From NCBI RefSeq assembly GCF_011388195.1, contig NZ_CP049990.1, positions 1,240,001 to 1,304,000 on the forward strand: 64,000 bases of DNA, read 5' to 3'. Position numbers and translations under genes: made by a program. The DNA is from Pusillimonas sp. DMV24BSW_D. Its GTDB lineage: Bacteria > Pseudomonadota > Gammaproteobacteria > Burkholderiales > Burkholderiaceae_B. Numbering within the stretch: the first letter of the stretch is position 1; the number at the start of each line of letters is the position of its first letter. The notes below the pieces were generated by a model that did not search any database, was not told the DNA's origin, and saw only the letters and a list, made by a program, of their open reading frames with translations. Below are positions 21,478 through 31,547 of the stretch, in pieces.

Positions 21478-22161
21478 TTAGGTTTGGGCAAAATGGCGCG
21501 CGAAGAATTGGGCGATATCGCGAATTTCTTCCAGGCATACTGAATGAGGCATGCCATAGGTTTTCCATTCAACGTTGTAGCCCAGTTGTTGTAATTGCGT
21601 GCATGATGCTTTCGCGCGCTCAATATCAATTACCGCGTCTTGTGTGCCGTGCGCCATAAAAATGGGTGTGGTTTGGTTGGCCTGATGGCGTTCCGCCTCG
21701 ACCGTTTCGGCCAAAGGCAGATAACCGGAAAGACACAGTAAGCCCGCCAGCTTTTCTTCCAGCCGCAAGCCCGTTTGCAGTGTCATGGCGCAGCCCTGCG
21801 AGAACCCTGCCAGCATGATATTTCCGGTTGGGATGCCGCGCGCATTTTCGCGCGCAATCAACGCGCGGATGATTTGTTCTGATTGCCGAATGCCGGCTTC
21901 GTCTTCCCGACGACCGATACTGCTGTCTTTAATGTCGTACCAGGCGCGCATTTGCATGCCTTGGTTAATGGTAACGGGGATAACGGGTGCATGCGGGAAG
22001 ACAAAGCGGATTTGTGGGCTGGCCGCCAGACCTAGTTCCGGCACGATGGGAGCGAAATCGTTGCCGTCGGCGCCCAGACCGTGTAGCCAGATGACAACAT
22101 GGGTTGGTTCTTTGCCTGTTTCGAGTTCAATGGATTCTAGTTGGGTGGTGAAATCAGTCAT
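21478..22161 (-). CDS. alpha/beta-hydrolase, carboxylesterase/phospholipase family
   Basis: 227 residues, cytoplasmic. The oxyanion region is VIWLHGLGADGNDFAPIVPE, the nucleophile Ser 121 lies in GFSQG (LAGFSQGCAMTLQTGL), and the triad Asp and His are in MAHGTQDAVID and TYGMPHSVCLEE. This is the family of Pseudomonas carboxylesterase II and eukaryotic acyl-protein thioesterases, which hydrolyse short esters or lysophospholipids. The natural substrate is unknown. It is convergent with the Pat-like gene (22-base gap) and lies downstream of darP on the same strand, 41 bases away. Confidence 0.88.
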   Translation of the reverse strand: MTDFTTQLESIELETGKEPTHVVIWLHGLGADGNDFAPIVPELGLAASPQIRFVFPHAPVIPVTINQGMQMRAWYDIKDSSIGRREDEAGIRQSEQIIRALIARENARGIPTGNIMLAGFSQGCAMTLQTGLRLEEKLAGLLCLSGYLPLAETVEAERHQANQTTPIFMAHGTQDAVIDIERAKASCTQLQQLGYNVEWKTYGMPHSVCLEEIRDIAQFFARHFAQT

Positions 22162-22202
22162 GGCGTGTTGTGCTGTTTATATTTAGGTCGTGCTTTGAAA
22201 AG

Positions 22203-22742
22203 TCAGGAGTTTGTTTGCTGCAGTGTTTTCAGTTCTTGATACAACGCCCGATAATGCTTGCGCTTGGGCGCTTGTCCAGGTTGCAGGTTATTGTTTGTTT
22301 CCTGCTCTTTTCGCCCTGCTCGAATCAGCGCCCGCAGGTGCTGAACATCGGCTTGTGGGTATTCGGTAAGTAACTCTGTAAGAGCCTGGTCGTCCTTCAG
22401 AAGCAGGTCACGTTGGGCTTCCAGTTGATGCATGGCCGCTGCTTCTTCGCGCGAGCCATTCTCCCATACATCAAGTTGGTGTCGAATGGCGTCGGCGTCG
22501 GCGTCACGCATGAGCTTGCCGACATAATGAATTTGTCGTCGTCGGCCTTCGCGGCTATTGATACGCTGCGCCAGCCGAATCGATTCAAGCAGCTTTTCCG
22601 ATAGCGGTAACTGTTTCAGGCGTTCCGGGGAAAGGTCGACCAATTGTTTGCCCAGGTCTAACAGTGCGTGCATTTCACGCTTGACCTGTGATTTGCTGGG
22701 GCGGTCGTATTCGCTTTCAGATGTTTCGGGGTCGTTTGTCAT
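22203..22742 (-). CDS. darP: ribosome biogenesis factor DarP (YjgA)
   Basis: 179 residues from the ATG at 22742 ([20 protein letters not shown]); the in-frame extension further up has no family resemblance. Known DarP binds late 50S precursors and helps form the peptidyl-transferase centre. Visible hallmarks are [34 protein letters not shown] and [17 protein letters not shown], which give a highly charged alpha-helical protein. It is divergent from pmbA with a 65-base gap, the same pairing as in E. coli and many proteobacteria. Confidence 0.92.
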   Translation of the reverse strand: MTNDPETSESEYDRPSKSQVKREMHALLDLGKQLVDLSPERLKQLPLSEKLLESIRLAQRINSREGRRRQIHYVGKLMRDADADAIRHQLDVWENGSREEAAAMHQLEAQRDLLLKDDQALTELLTEYPQADVQHLRALIRAGRKEQETNNNLQPGQAPKRKHYRALYQELKTLQQTNS

Positions 22743-22807
22743 GCCTGGTAAAAGATAAGATCGTGGAATTAGCGATATGATAACTGCGTTAAACAAGAAG
22801 GGATGTA

Positions 22808-24175
22808 ATGAGCAAAAAATCCAATTTCCATCTGCCGGTTAAAAAGAATCAGGCCCGTTTTCAAGAGCTGGTGGCTGAAGCGCTCGACTACGCCCGCTCG
22901 CTGGGTGCCAGTGATGCCGCCGCCGAGGTCTCTGAAACGCGGGGCTTATCTGTTTCTGTTCGTAATCAGGATATTGAAACGGTTGAGCAAACCCGCGATC
23001 GTTCGTTGGACGTCACTGTGTTTGCCGGCACGCAGCGGGGCTCGGCCTCAACATCCGATTTTTCCAGAAAAGCATTAAGGGAAACCGTCGATGCGGCGTG
23101 GCATATTGCCAAGTACACGGCTGCCGACCCGGCGGCGGGGTTGCCCGAGGCGGATTTCCTGGCGTTTGAGTATCCTGATCTGGACCTTTACAAGCCCTGG
23201 GATTTATCAACCGAAAAAGCGGTTCGAAAAGCCTTGAAGGCCGAGAAAGCATCACGCGATGTCAGTCCGCTGATTACCAACACCGACGGTGCGTCGGTAA
23301 GCACGTTCGAAGGTCACTTTGTTTTGGGGAATACGCGGGGTTTCATGGGCGGTTTTCCTTACACCCGTCATGGCATCTCGGTGGCGCCCATCGCCGGGCA
23401 AGGCGAAAATATGCAGCGCGATTATTGGTATTCAGCATCGCGTGATCCAAAACAATTGGCCAAAGCGTCGAAGGTGGGGCGTTATGCCGCCCACCGCAGT
23501 TTGGCGCGTTTGTCGGCGCGTCGTATCAAAACCGGAAAATACCCGGTTTTGTTTGAAGCGCCCTTGGCCGTTGGTTTGTTGGGGTCTTTGGTGCAGGCCG
23601 CCAGCGGCGGGGCGCTATATCGCCGCGCCAGTTTCCTGCTTGATGCATTAGGCAAGCCGGTTATGGCCGATCATCTCGACGTAAAAGAAAATCCACATAT
23701 TCCCGGTGGCATGGGCAGTTCGCCGTTCGACGATGAGGGTGTACGCACCACAGCGCGCGATGTGGTTACCGGCGGCGTGTTGAATGGCTATTTCTTGTCC
23801 ACCTACACAGCACGTAAATTGGGGATGGAAACAACCGGTAATGCCGGCGGGTCGCACAATCTGGTTTTGTCTTCCCGTCTTACCGACCCGAATGATGATT
23901 TTCGTGCCATGTTGCGCAAATTGGGAACCGGCCTGCTGGTTACTGAACTGATCGGCCAGGGCGTGAATTATGTAACGGGTGATTATTCGCGCGGCGCGTT
24001 TGGTTACTGGGTGGAAAATGGGGAAATTTCCCATGCGGTGCAAGAGTTCACTATCGCCGGGAATCTGGCTGATATGTTGCGTCAAATTGCAGCGGTCGGG
24101 GCCGACACAATCACAAGAGGATCCAAAACAACGGGGTCTATCCTTATTGAGCGCATGTCCGTGGCGGGTCAGTAA
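22808..24175 (+). CDS. pmbA: PmbA/TldE, partner of the TldD/E metalloprotease
   Basis: 455 residues. TldD and TldE (PmbA) form a protease that trims modified peptides such as microcin B17 and degrades CcdA. This is the TldE partner: it has no HExxxH zinc site but shows the family's barrel features, including [39 protein letters not shown] and [20 protein letters not shown]. The end [13 protein letters not shown] is the typical terminus. No tldD is in this window. It is divergent from darP. A gap of 45 bases leads to a TRAP binding-protein gene that need not be related. Confidence 0.94.
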   Translation: MSKKSNFHLPVKKNQARFQELVAEALDYARSLGASDAAAEVSETRGLSVSVRNQDIETVEQTRDRSLDVTVFAGTQRGSASTSDFSRKALRETVDAAWHIAKYTAADPAAGLPEADFLAFEYPDLDLYKPWDLSTEKAVRKALKAEKASRDVSPLITNTDGASVSTFEGHFVLGNTRGFMGGFPYTRHGISVAPIAGQGENMQRDYWYSASRDPKQLAKASKVGRYAAHRSLARLSARRIKTGKYPVLFEAPLAVGLLGSLVQAASGGALYRRASFLLDALGKPVMADHLDVKENPHIPGGMGSSPFDDEGVRTTARDVVTGGVLNGYFLSTYTARKLGMETTGNAGGSHNLVLSSRLTDPNDDFRAMLRKLGTGLLVTELIGQGVNYVTGDYSRGAFGYWVENGEISHAVQEFTIAGNLADMLRQIAAVGADTITRGSKTTGSILIERMSVAGQ

Positions 24176-24220
24176 AACGGGTGCCATTCATCGTCGTTTA
24201 TTTTTCGGAGAATAATCAAA

Positions 24221-25324
24221 ATGAAACGTCGTGCTTTTCTGAGTAAGGCAGGGTTAGGTGCAGTGGCAGGCACAGCCGCCATTGCAGCGCCGGCGGTGGC
24301 GCAGCAGAACCCCAAAATCAGTTGGAAAATGGCGTCAACCTATGGGCCGAGTTTGCCGCCTTTGTTCGGGTCGGCTGAAGTTTTTTGCAAAATGATTGAA
24401 GAGGCCTCCGGGGGGCAGTTCACTATACGCTTGTATCCCGGCGGCGAGGTCGTACCGGGTTTTGGTGTGCTCGATGCCGTTGGCAATCGTACCGTCGATT
24501 GTGGTCAATCCGCCTCTTATTACTATTACGGGAAAGACCCTACGCTTTGTTTCGATACGGCTGTTCCATTTGGCTTGAATGCACGCCAAATGAACGCCTG
24601 GATGGATCAGGGTGATGGCCTGAAGCTTATGCGTGAGGTTTTTGCGCCACGGCATATCGTGAATTTCCCCATGGGAAATACCGGCACCCAAATGGGCGGA
24701 TGGTACCGAAAGGAAATCAAGTCGGTGGCCGACCTGAAAGGTTTGAAAATGCGTACGGCCGGTTTTGCCGGCGAAGTGTTGTCACGTGTGGGCGTTATTC
24801 CGCAGCAAATCTCGCCGGGCGACATTTACCCCTCGCTTGAAAAGGGGGCGCTTGATGCCGTCGAGTTCGTGGGTCCGTTGGATGATGAAAAGTTGAGTTT
24901 GCAACGCGTAGCCAAGTATTACTATTACCCCGGCTGGTGGGAAGGCTCCGCCCAGGTGTCGTTATATGTGAACGAGAAAGCGTATGCAGAATTGCCTAAG
25001 CAATATCAATCGTTGATTGCACTGGCTTCGCGTTATGCCGGCCAGCAATTATTAACCGATTACGACGCACACAACGCGAATGCTTTGCGGCGCCTGGTGG
25101 CGAGTGGGGCTGAGTTGCGGGCTTTCCCTGTTGAGGTGCTCGATGCGTGTTACGACGCAGCGCAGGAAGTGTATGCCGAATTTAATGCCAAGTATCCGCA
25201 GTTCAAAAAGGTGTATGACAATTACATGGGCTTTAGAGATCAAACCATTCCCTGGTTCAGGCTGGCTGAGGGCAGTTACGATAGTTACCTGAGCCGCGCG
25301 CTGAACCGGGCAAAGCAGCAATAG
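24221..25324 (+). CDS. TRAP transporter solute-binding protein (TakP-like), orphan
   Basis: 367 residues. A Tat-type signal (MKRRAFLSKAGLG, cleavage near APAVAQ residue 28) exports it folded to the periplasm. The mature protein has the DctP-family features: ISWKMASTYGPSLPPLF, a strap region with YYYYGKDPTLCFDT, KSVADLKGLKMRTAGFAGEV with the conserved Arg that holds a carboxylate, and LEKGALDAVEFVGP. It resembles TakP-type receptors for 2-oxo acids or related carboxylates. No dctQ/dctM gene is adjacent; the next genes are rplM/rpsI. It must therefore use membrane subunits encoded elsewhere. A GGAG ribosome-binding site lies about ten bases upstream. Confidence 0.88.
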   Translation: MKRRAFLSKAGLGAVAGTAAIAAPAVAQQNPKISWKMASTYGPSLPPLFGSAEVFCKMIEEASGGQFTIRLYPGGEVVPGFGVLDAVGNRTVDCGQSASYYYYGKDPTLCFDTAVPFGLNARQMNAWMDQGDGLKLMREVFAPRHIVNFPMGNTGTQMGGWYRKEIKSVADLKGLKMRTAGFAGEVLSRVGVIPQQISPGDIYPSLEKGALDAVEFVGPLDDEKLSLQRVAKYYYYPGWWEGSAQVSLYVNEKAYAELPKQYQSLIALASRYAGQQLLTDYDAHNANALRRLVASGAELRAFPVEVLDACYDAAQEVYAEFNAKYPQFKKVYDNYMGFRDQTIPWFRLAEGSYDSYLSRALNRAKQQ

Positions 25325-25345
25325 TTACGCAAAAACAATAATTTA

Positions 25346-25354
25346 TGCTATGAT
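25346..25354 (+). promoter_or_regulatory. possible extended -10 promoter for rplM-rpsI
   Basis: TGC-TATGAT forms an extended -10 element 77 bases upstream of the rplM start; a weak TTACGC lies 18 bases further up as a possible -35. The leader of about 70 bases includes a T-rich run just before the ribosome-binding site. In E. coli the rplM leader is the site of L13 autoregulation; I cannot confirm a matching fold here. Confidence 0.45.
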
Positions 25355-25430
25355 TGTGGGCTTTTCTAGGTAAGGGTACGGGCGAGGAACAACGCTTTGA
25401 CCCAGTTTTTTTATTTTTTTAGGAACCATC

Positions 25431-25859
25431 ATGAAGACCTTCGTGGCCAAGCCGCATGAAGTCAAACGTGACTGGTACGTGATTGATGCCAAGGGTAAAG
25501 TCCTTGGGCGTGTAGCCAGCGAAGTTGCACGTCGCCTGCGCGGCAAGCACAAACCAGAATTCACACCACACGTTGACACAGGCGATTACATCGTCATTAT
25601 TAACGCAGCCGATATTGTCGTTACCGGTAACAAGGCGTTCGACAAGCGCTACTATCGTCACTCGGGTTATCCCGGCGGCATTACCGAAACCAATTTCGAG
25701 AAAATGCAGCAGCGTTTCCCCGGTCGTGCTCTCCAGAAAGCCGTGAAAGGCATGTTGCCTAAAGGTCCTCTGGGTTACGCCATGGCCAAGAAACTCAAGA
25801 TTTACGCCGGCGCCGAGCACCCCCATTCTGCTCAGCAGCCTAAACCGCTCGAAATCTAA
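25431..25859 (+). CDS. rplM: 50S ribosomal protein L13
   Basis: 142 residues, the standard length. The opening [20 protein letters not shown] and the internal [20 protein letters not shown] and [18 protein letters not shown] are diagnostic for L13, an early-assembly protein of the large subunit. It is co-transcribed with rpsI, which starts nine bases after its stop. Confidence 0.99.
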   Translation: MKTFVAKPHEVKRDWYVIDAKGKVLGRVASEVARRLRGKHKPEFTPHVDTGDYIVIINAADIVVTGNKAFDKRYYRHSGYPGGITETNFEKMQQRFPGRALQKAVKGMLPKGPLGYAMAKKLKIYAGAEHPHSAQQPKPLEI

Positions 25860-25868
25860 GGACAGGTC

Positions 25869-26261
25869 ATGATCGGTAATTGGAATTATGGAACCGGGCG
25901 CCGCAAAACGTCAGTCGCTCGTGTGTTCTTGAAAAAAGGTTCAGGCAACATCGTTGTCAACGGTAAGCCTGTTGATGAATACTTCGCTCGTGAAACCGGC
26001 CGCATGGTCGTGCGTCAGCCGCTCGAGCTTACCAACCATCTCGAATCGTTCGATTTTCACATCAACGTGCATGGTGGCGGTGAGAACGGCCAGGCAGGCG
26101 CGGTGCGTCATGGTATTACACGTGCGCTCATCGACTACGATGAAACGCTGAAGCCGGTGCTTAAGCAGGCCGGGTTGGTAACACGCGATGCGCGTGAAGT
26201 TGAACGTAAGAAAGTGGGCTTCCACAAAGCCCGCCGTCGCAAGCAGTTCAGCAAGCGTTAA
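25869..26261 (+). CDS. rpsI: 30S ribosomal protein S9
   Basis: 130 residues. The opening [20 protein letters not shown] and the C-terminal [12 protein letters not shown] are hallmarks of S9; the basic tail reaches the P-site tRNA anticodon stem. It is the second gene of the rplM-rpsI operon and is followed by a terminator hairpin. Confidence 0.99.
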   Translation: MIGNWNYGTGRRKTSVARVFLKKGSGNIVVNGKPVDEYFARETGRMVVRQPLELTNHLESFDFHINVHGGGENGQAGAVRHGITRALIDYDETLKPVLKQAGLVTRDAREVERKKVGFHKARRRKQFSKR

Positions 26262-26303
26262 TTTTCGTGGTGCCTTCAGGGCGGCCCTCCGGCCTCCCAA
26301 TAC

Positions 26304-26330
26304 AAAAGCCCTGGCGCCGCCGGGGCTTTT
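26304..26330 (+). terminator. terminator after rpsI
   Basis: AAAAGCCC and GGGCTTTT form a stem closed by a GC-rich loop, ending in four T. It separates the ribosomal operon from argC. Confidence 0.75.
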
Positions 26331-26444
26331 GGCATTCTGGCCTGGGCGGGTTGATGCAGGGGTAGGCTGAAAATGTCGCGGTGGTTTTTAGATTGGGTTT
26401 ACGTCGTTGCATAATGGCGTTATTGTCTTTTTTTGGGGTTCAGC

Positions 26445-27503
26445 ATGTCAGCAGTTAACGGCAAAAAAATCAAAGTGGGTATTGTTGGTGGTACAGGCTA
26501 CACCGGCGTTGAGTTGCTGCGTTTGTTATCTTGCCACCCCAATGCTGAGCTCACTGCAATTACGTCGCGCAAAGAGGAAGGAATGCCGGTCGCGCAGATG
26601 TACCCTAACTTGCGTGGCCATGTTGACCTTTGCTTTACCACCCCTGAAACATCGCCGCTTGAGCAGTGTGACGTTGTCTTTTTTGCCACACCCCATGGGG
26701 TTGCCATGGAGCAGGCCCAAAGCTTGCTGGATCATGGCGTCCGTATTATCGACCTTGCCGCCGATTTTCGTTTGCAAGACACGGTTGCATTCGAGCAGTG
26801 GTACAACATGCCCCACACATGCCCTGACATTCTTGCCGAATCGGTGTACGGTTTGGTAGAGTTAAATCGCGATAAAATTGCCAATGCGCGGGTCGTTGGC
26901 AATCCTGGTTGCTATCCCACGACCGTAGTGCTCGGGCTTTTGCCGTTGTTGCGCCGGCAGGGCTTAATCGACCCTTCCTACATTATTGCCGATTGCAAAT
27001 CGGGTGTGTCCGGCGCAGGGCGCAAGGCTTCGGTGCCTACTTTGTTTTCGGAAGCCAGCGATAATTTCAAGGCTTACGGCGTAGGCGGGCATCGTCATCA
27101 CCCCGAAATCACCGAACAGCTTGAAGGGATTGCCGGGGGCGCCGTGCAGCTTACTTTCCTGCCGCATCTGGTACCCATGATACGGGGTATGTTTTCAACA
27201 ATTTACGTGCGTGTGCAGCCCGACGCTCAGAGCACAGACTTCCAGGCCTTGTACGAGCAACACTATGCTGGTGAGCCCTTTGTTGATGTCATGCCGGCCG
27301 GTAGCGCGCCGGAAACGCGTTCGGTGCGCGCTTCGAACCAGCTTCGAATTGCGCTGCAGCGTCCGAATCCTGGCCAGCTTATTATTTTGGTCGTGCAGGA
27401 TAACCTTGTGAAAGGGGCATCCGGGCAGGCGGTTCAGAATATGAATCTCATGTTTGGTTTGCCTGAAACAACGGGTTTGGGCCTGGTGGCAGTTTTGCCT
27501 TAG
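26445..27503 (+). CDS. argC: N-acetyl-gamma-glutamyl-phosphate reductase
   Basis: 352 residues from the ATG at 26445 ([20 protein letters not shown]). It reduces N-acetylglutamyl phosphate to the semialdehyde with NADPH, the third step of arginine synthesis. The Rossmann motif is [10 protein letters not shown], the catalytic Cys is in [16 protein letters not shown], and [10 protein letters not shown] plus [10 protein letters not shown] are substrate-side signatures of the longer (type 1) ArgC. It stands between the ribosomal operon and a DUF6776-like gene. No other arg gene is in the window. Confidence 0.97.
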   Translation: MSAVNGKKIKVGIVGGTGYTGVELLRLLSCHPNAELTAITSRKEEGMPVAQMYPNLRGHVDLCFTTPETSPLEQCDVVFFATPHGVAMEQAQSLLDHGVRIIDLAADFRLQDTVAFEQWYNMPHTCPDILAESVYGLVELNRDKIANARVVGNPGCYPTTVVLGLLPLLRRQGLIDPSYIIADCKSGVSGAGRKASVPTLFSEASDNFKAYGVGGHRHHPEITEQLEGIAGGAVQLTFLPHLVPMIRGMFSTIYVRVQPDAQSTDFQALYEQHYAGEPFVDVMPAGSAPETRSVRASNQLRIALQRPNPGQLIILVVQDNLVKGASGQAVQNMNLMFGLPETTGLGLVAVLP

Positions 27504-27578
27504 TAATGTGGCCGGCGCATAGCGTGTTTAAGCAGGATTGGGCCGGAACTCTTTGTTCTTTTGGCGGTCGAAATTCGC

Positions 27579-28346
27579 ATGGGTAGCAATCAATCAAACG
27601 CTGCGGGGAAACGTCGGCCCGCCAAACGGTGGGCGTTTTGGCAGCGTGTCACATGGGTGCTGGTTTGGGTGGTTGCCATGGGGTTGGGTTTTGCTGCGGG
27701 TCAGCATATTCAGTTGGGCCAGGCTGCCAAGCAGTACGCTAACCTTCAAACCGATTTCGATGTCACAGTTGCCCAACTGCGTTACGACATGTCCAAGTTG
27801 GCCGCCGAGAAAGAGGCATTGCAAAGCCGGTTGTCGGTAGAGCAGAGTACACGTCGTAGCCTGGAAGAATCGATTCAGCGTGCTCAGGGCGACTTGGCCA
27901 AAGCGAATGAACGGTTGGCTTTTTACGATCAGCTCTTGCCGCCTGGGCCGTCCGGTTCGGTGAGTATTCGAGCGCTTAGTATCCAGCCGAACGGCGCATT
28001 TCTGGCGTATCGTGTACTGTTAACACGCAACGCGCAGCCAGGCAGTGAGTTTAATGGCCATGTTGAGTTTGTGGCTAATGGAGAAAAAAATGGTGAAAGC
28101 GTTAAAATAACGTTAAACCCAGCAACCGGTCAGGCTGGTGAAGGGTCGGTCGCGGCAAGTGCTGCGCAGCCTCTTCCCGTAAGCTTCGACCAGTTCCAGC
28201 GTTTGGAAGGCTTGTTAAGTATGCCGGAAGGTTTAAGTCTTACCTCTGTTACGCTGAATATTATTGAAGAAGGGGCGGTTCGGGTTTCCCGGTCTGTTAA
28301 CTTTTCCGGCCCCGATGCCTCATCCGAAACCGATGAAACTTCATGA
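27579..28346 (+). CDS. DUF6776-like membrane-anchored coiled-coil protein
   Basis: 255 residues if it starts at the ATG at 27579; a TTG 18 bases upstream is an alternative. One transmembrane segment (about residues 26-47, VTWVLVWVVAMGLGFAAGQH) is followed by a coiled coil (about 55-115, TVAQLRYDMSKLAAEKEALQ) and a beta-rich domain starting SVSIRALSIQPNGAFLAYRV. I recognise it as the uncharacterised membrane/coiled-coil protein often found between argC and erpA in Burkholderiales. The coiled coil and periplasmic beta domain suggest a structural or assembly role, but there is no evidence for a specific function. Confidence 0.78.
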   Translation: MGSNQSNAAGKRRPAKRWAFWQRVTWVLVWVVAMGLGFAAGQHIQLGQAAKQYANLQTDFDVTVAQLRYDMSKLAAEKEALQSRLSVEQSTRRSLEESIQRAQGDLAKANERLAFYDQLLPPGPSGSVSIRALSIQPNGAFLAYRVLLTRNAQPGSEFNGHVEFVANGEKNGESVKITLNPATGQAGEGSVAASAAQPLPVSFDQFQRLEGLLSMPEGLSLTSVTLNIIEEGAVRVSRSVNFSGPDASSETDETS

Positions 28347-28393
28347 TAAGTTCATGAATGATTAACGCGGCACGTGCCGCACTGGAGTATCAA

Positions 28394-28762
28394 ATGAGCA
28401 ATGTGACTGAATCCGTCGATTTGCAAACCCCGCCACCACCTTTGGTGTTTACAGACGCAGCTGCAGCCAAGGTAAAAGATCTGTTGGCTGAAGAAGGTAA
28501 CCCCGAACTCAAGTTGCGGGTTTTCGTGCAGGGCGGTGGGTGCTCGGGCTTCCAGTATGGGTTTACGTTCGATGAAGTCATTAACGAAGATGACACCGCA
28601 ATCGACAAGGAAGGCGTGCAGTTATTAATCGACCCCATGAGCTTCCAGTATTTGTTTGGCGCCGAAATCGATTACAAAGACGATCTCGAAGGGGCTCAGT
28701 TTGTGATTCGCAATCCGAATGCCACATCAACTTGTGGCTGTGGCTCTTCGTTTGCGGCCTAA
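28394..28762 (+). CDS. erpA: A-type iron-sulfur cluster insertion protein
   Basis: 122 residues from the ATG at 28394 ([20 protein letters not shown]). ErpA accepts [4Fe-4S] clusters and passes them to enzymes of isoprenoid synthesis and respiration. The three cluster-binding cysteines are in [13 protein letters not shown] and in STCGCGSS near the end, spaced as in IscA/ErpA proteins. [18 protein letters not shown] is the conserved middle motif. It is convergent with anmK, separated by 15 bases without a clear terminator. Confidence 0.96.
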   Translation: MSNVTESVDLQTPPPPLVFTDAAAAKVKDLLAEEGNPELKLRVFVQGGGCSGFQYGFTFDEVINEDDTAIDKEGVQLLIDPMSFQYLFGAEIDYKDDLEGAQFVIRNPNATSTCGCGSSFAA

Positions 28763-28777
28763 GTCAGGCAGGTTGCG

Positions 28778-29905
28778 TTAAGCGTAGTAGCGGCAGCCCA
28801 GAATAGTGGAGTGGCGCGCGCCCGTTACGTCGGGTAAAGCGGCTTTGTGGCCTGTGTCATAGGCCCAAGCCAGCCATGCAAAAGCCAGAGCCTCTACATG
28901 TTGCGCATCTATGCCCAGTTCCGAGGTGCTTCGAACTGGGCATTTTAATTGGGCTTGTAATACCTGCATCAGCGTGTCATTTAAGGCGCCGCCTCCACAC
29001 ACTAATACCTCTTGCGTGGCGGATGCGTAACACTCAATGGAAGTGGCGACGGTTTTTGCTGTTAGAGCCAACAATGTGGCCTGAACATCGACTGGGCGCA
29101 AAGAAACGTTACTGTTTGAGCCCGCCCATTCTTCCAGCCGCTGGGTAAGCCAGTTTGCGTTAAACAAATCACGGCCGGTTGATTTCGGCGGTGCTTTCGT
29201 AAACCACGGCTCGCTACTTATTAAGTATTCAAGCAGATCGTTCGATGCAATGCCTTGCGCCGCCCACGCCCCATGGGCGTCGAAAGGTTGTTTCATATGG
29301 CGCTCACACCAATAGTCCATTAAGACATTGGCGGGCCCCGTGTCGAAGCCTGTTACGGGTTTGCCCGGGTGTAGTCGAGTGATATTGGCGATGCCCCCCA
29401 GATTAACGATTGTGCGTCGGGTGGCATTCGAAAGTAGCGCCTGATGGAAGGCGGGAACCAGTGGTGCTCCATGCCCGCCCGCAGCAATATCACGAGAGCG
29501 GAAGTCGGCAATGACATCGATATCTGTTGCTTCAGCCAGATGGGCGGGAGCGTTGAGCTGGATTGTGAAGCCCAAGTCGGGTCGGTGTCGCACGGTTTGC
29601 CCATGGGCGCCAATTGCGCGGATGTCGGTTGCGGTGAAATGTGTCGCCTGCAATAGTTGTACGCACGCGGTGTGGTAAAGCTTTGCTAACGCCAGGCCTG
29701 CTTCAGCCGCCCGATGCAGTTCATTGTCTCCGGGGGAGTTAAGCGCAAGCAGTGTGGTGCGAAGGCTGGGCGGCATGGCCAGCGCAATTGCTTTGATGAG
29801 CTTGGGTTGGGAGGGGTTGGCGAAATCCGCCAGCACCGCATCGACGCCGTCGGTGCTGGTGCCGGACATTAGGCCAATATACAAATGCCCGGCCACCGGT
29901 TTCAA
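28778..29905 (-). CDS. anmK: anhydro-N-acetylmuramic acid kinase
   Basis: 375 residues. AnmK hydrolyses and phosphorylates 1,6-anhydroMurNAc to MurNAc-6-phosphate during peptidoglycan recycling. The signature GLMSGTSTDGVDAVLADF opens the protein. AIGAHGQTVRHRP, DFRSRDIAAGGHGAPLVPAF and NLGGIANIT are the sugar- and phosphate-binding stretches, and TGPANVLMD follows. It is three bases downstream of the M23 peptidase gene on the same strand, so both cell-wall genes are likely on one transcript. Confidence 0.96.
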   Translation of the reverse strand: MKPVAGHLYIGLMSGTSTDGVDAVLADFANPSQPKLIKAIALAMPPSLRTTLLALNSPGDNELHRAAEAGLALAKLYHTACVQLLQATHFTATDIRAIGAHGQTVRHRPDLGFTIQLNAPAHLAEATDIDVIADFRSRDIAAGGHGAPLVPAFHQALLSNATRRTIVNLGGIANITRLHPGKPVTGFDTGPANVLMDYWCERHMKQPFDAHGAWAAQGIASNDLLEYLISSEPWFTKAPPKSTGRDLFNANWLTQRLEEWAGSNSNVSLRPVDVQATLLALTAKTVATSIECYASATQEVLVCGGGALNDTLMQVLQAQLKCPVRSTSELGIDAQHVEALAFAWLAWAYDTGHKAALPDVTGARHSTILGCRYYA

Positions 29906-29908
29906 ACC

Positions 29909-31282
29909 TTAGTTATTTCCAGCTTGGGCAACCTGCACTTCGCTGTCGATACCGCTTTGCCCTGCGTCTTGCAGTGCGGCCAGTAAAGTGAAGTGGTTGC
30001 GATAGTTATCCAGCGTCGACTGGAACGCCGCCATTTGAGTTTTGGTAAGTGCTTCAGCAACGGGAAGGTCGATGGATAAGGGATCAACCGGTTTGCCGTT
30101 CACACGAAACTCGTAGTGAAGGTGCGGCCCGGTGGCCCAACCGGTAGAGCCCACATAGCCAATCAGTTGGCCCTGTTCAACGCGCGTACCCTTGCGAACA
30201 CCTTTGGCAATACGGTGCTGGTGGGCGTAATACGTTGTGATATTGTTTTTGTGCTTCAGAATAATAATGTTGCCAAAGCCGCGCTGTTTGCCGGCAAACT
30301 GCACAACACCGTCGGCGGTGGCATGGATGGGGGTTCCGGTGGGCGCGGCGTAATCGACCCCATTGTGGCTGCGCCAGCTACCGTGAATGGGGTGGCGTCG
30401 CTTGCCGAAATTGGAACTGACGCGTGAAAACTTCAGTGCGTTGCGCAAGAATGCGCCTTTCAGGCTTTTGCCGTCGAAATCATAGTAGCCCCCCGAGCCA
30501 TTTTCGGGTTCGAACCAAATGGCGTCATAGGTTTTTTTGCCGTTGTTGAATTCCAGCGCCAAAATACGACCGGAGCCCACTTCCTTGCCTTGATGAGAAT
30601 GGGTTTCATACACCAGACGGAAACGATCGCCTTTACGCAGGTCGCGAATAAAGTCGATTTTGCTGCCCAGAATTTCGGCCATTTGGAATGTGATGGCATC
30701 GGGAATGTCGGCGGCATCGGTTGCGCCAAACAGCGATGAAACAATTTCCCCTTCCGCAATTCGCATTTGGGTTTCGGTGGCTTCCGCCAGTTCAAGGGCC
30801 ACAAAGCCGTTGTCGTTGTCGGGGCGGATTTCCAGCCATTTTGAAACGAACTCACCGTTGTCTTTGGTGCCTGGAGTGTGGTAGTAACGCAGCCATTTCA
30901 TGCTGCCATCGGCATTCAGCGCAGCCTGTACCGTACGCCCGGGATACAGCTTGTAAATAGAGCGTGCATCTTTGTTCTGGATAAGGAACTGCTGCAGGTT
31001 GGCTTCCTGAACATTCAGGCGTTGCAGTAAAGCAGCCAAGGTATCGCCCGGTTGAATGCGGGTTTCATCGATAAAAGGCGCTGAATTGGCAATTTGGCCG
31101 GGCTCAGGGAAAGGGGAGGGGAGGCTGAGCGTTTCGCGGGCTTGATATACTGGCGGCGTTGATTCGCTGATAGGCTTCACGACGGCCAGTGCCCCGGCGG
31201 CGGCAAAAAGGCCTAGTGCTACAAGCACAAGGCCACCGGTAATGTAATGATGCGTGGGTTTGTCTGCGTGCTTTCTGGGCAT
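29909..31282 (-). CDS. M23-family (LytM) murein endopeptidase
   Basis: 457 residues from the ATG at 31282 (MPRKHADKPTHHYITGG); the frame is open further up, but that stretch overlaps the tyrS promoter region and lacks family character. One membrane helix (about 13-35) anchors it to the inner membrane. A LysM/OapA-like segment follows (IQPGDTLAALLQRLNVQEAN), then an OapA-like beta domain, then the zinc peptidase domain with HNGVDYAAPTGTPIHA and ATGPHLHYEFRVNG (ligands in HxxxD and HxH). All zinc ligands are present, so it should be an active DD-endopeptidase of MepM type rather than a degenerate activator. It is divergent from tyrS. Confidence 0.9.
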   Translation of the reverse strand: MPRKHADKPTHHYITGGLVLVALGLFAAAGALAVVKPISESTPPVYQARETLSLPSPFPEPGQIANSAPFIDETRIQPGDTLAALLQRLNVQEANLQQFLIQNKDARSIYKLYPGRTVQAALNADGSMKWLRYYHTPGTKDNGEFVSKWLEIRPDNDNGFVALELAEATETQMRIAEGEIVSSLFGATDAADIPDAITFQMAEILGSKIDFIRDLRKGDRFRLVYETHSHQGKEVGSGRILALEFNNGKKTYDAIWFEPENGSGGYYDFDGKSLKGAFLRNALKFSRVSSNFGKRRHPIHGSWRSHNGVDYAAPTGTPIHATADGVVQFAGKQRGFGNIIILKHKNNITTYYAHQHRIAKGVRKGTRVEQGQLIGYVGSTGWATGPHLHYEFRVNGKPVDPLSIDLPVAEALTKTQMAAFQSTLDNYRNHFTLLAALQDAGQSGIDSEVQVAQAGNN

Positions 31283-31466
31283 ATTCGGCTTCAGGTAAGG
31301 TTTGTTCCAGCGCAAGGTGCGCGAATCAAAGCTTAAAATAGGTATTAATGCAGTTTGCAAACCCTGCAAGAAAGCTTGCGGGCCAAGAAAATAGGGAGCT
31401 CGCAACAGAGCCTCAACTGGGTGCTTGGCCAGCAATAGAAAGAGCGTGGTGGGTTTGCAACGGATG

Positions 31467-31483
31467 CGTGTTGTATTAACACG
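31467..31483. promoter_or_regulatory. inverted repeat in the M23/tyrS divergent region
   Basis: CGTGTT-GTATT-AACACG, perfect six-base arms with a five-base spacer, lies between the two divergent genes 65 bases before the tyrS start. It looks like an operator, but no regulator can be assigned. The rest of the 265-base gap shows a T-rich stretch before tyrS and no further gene. Confidence 0.35.
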
Positions 31484-31547
31484 ATATCCTATCGCATTCA
31501 CTTGCTTTTTTCGAGTATTTTTTTGCAAATTTTTTTACGGTAACGTC

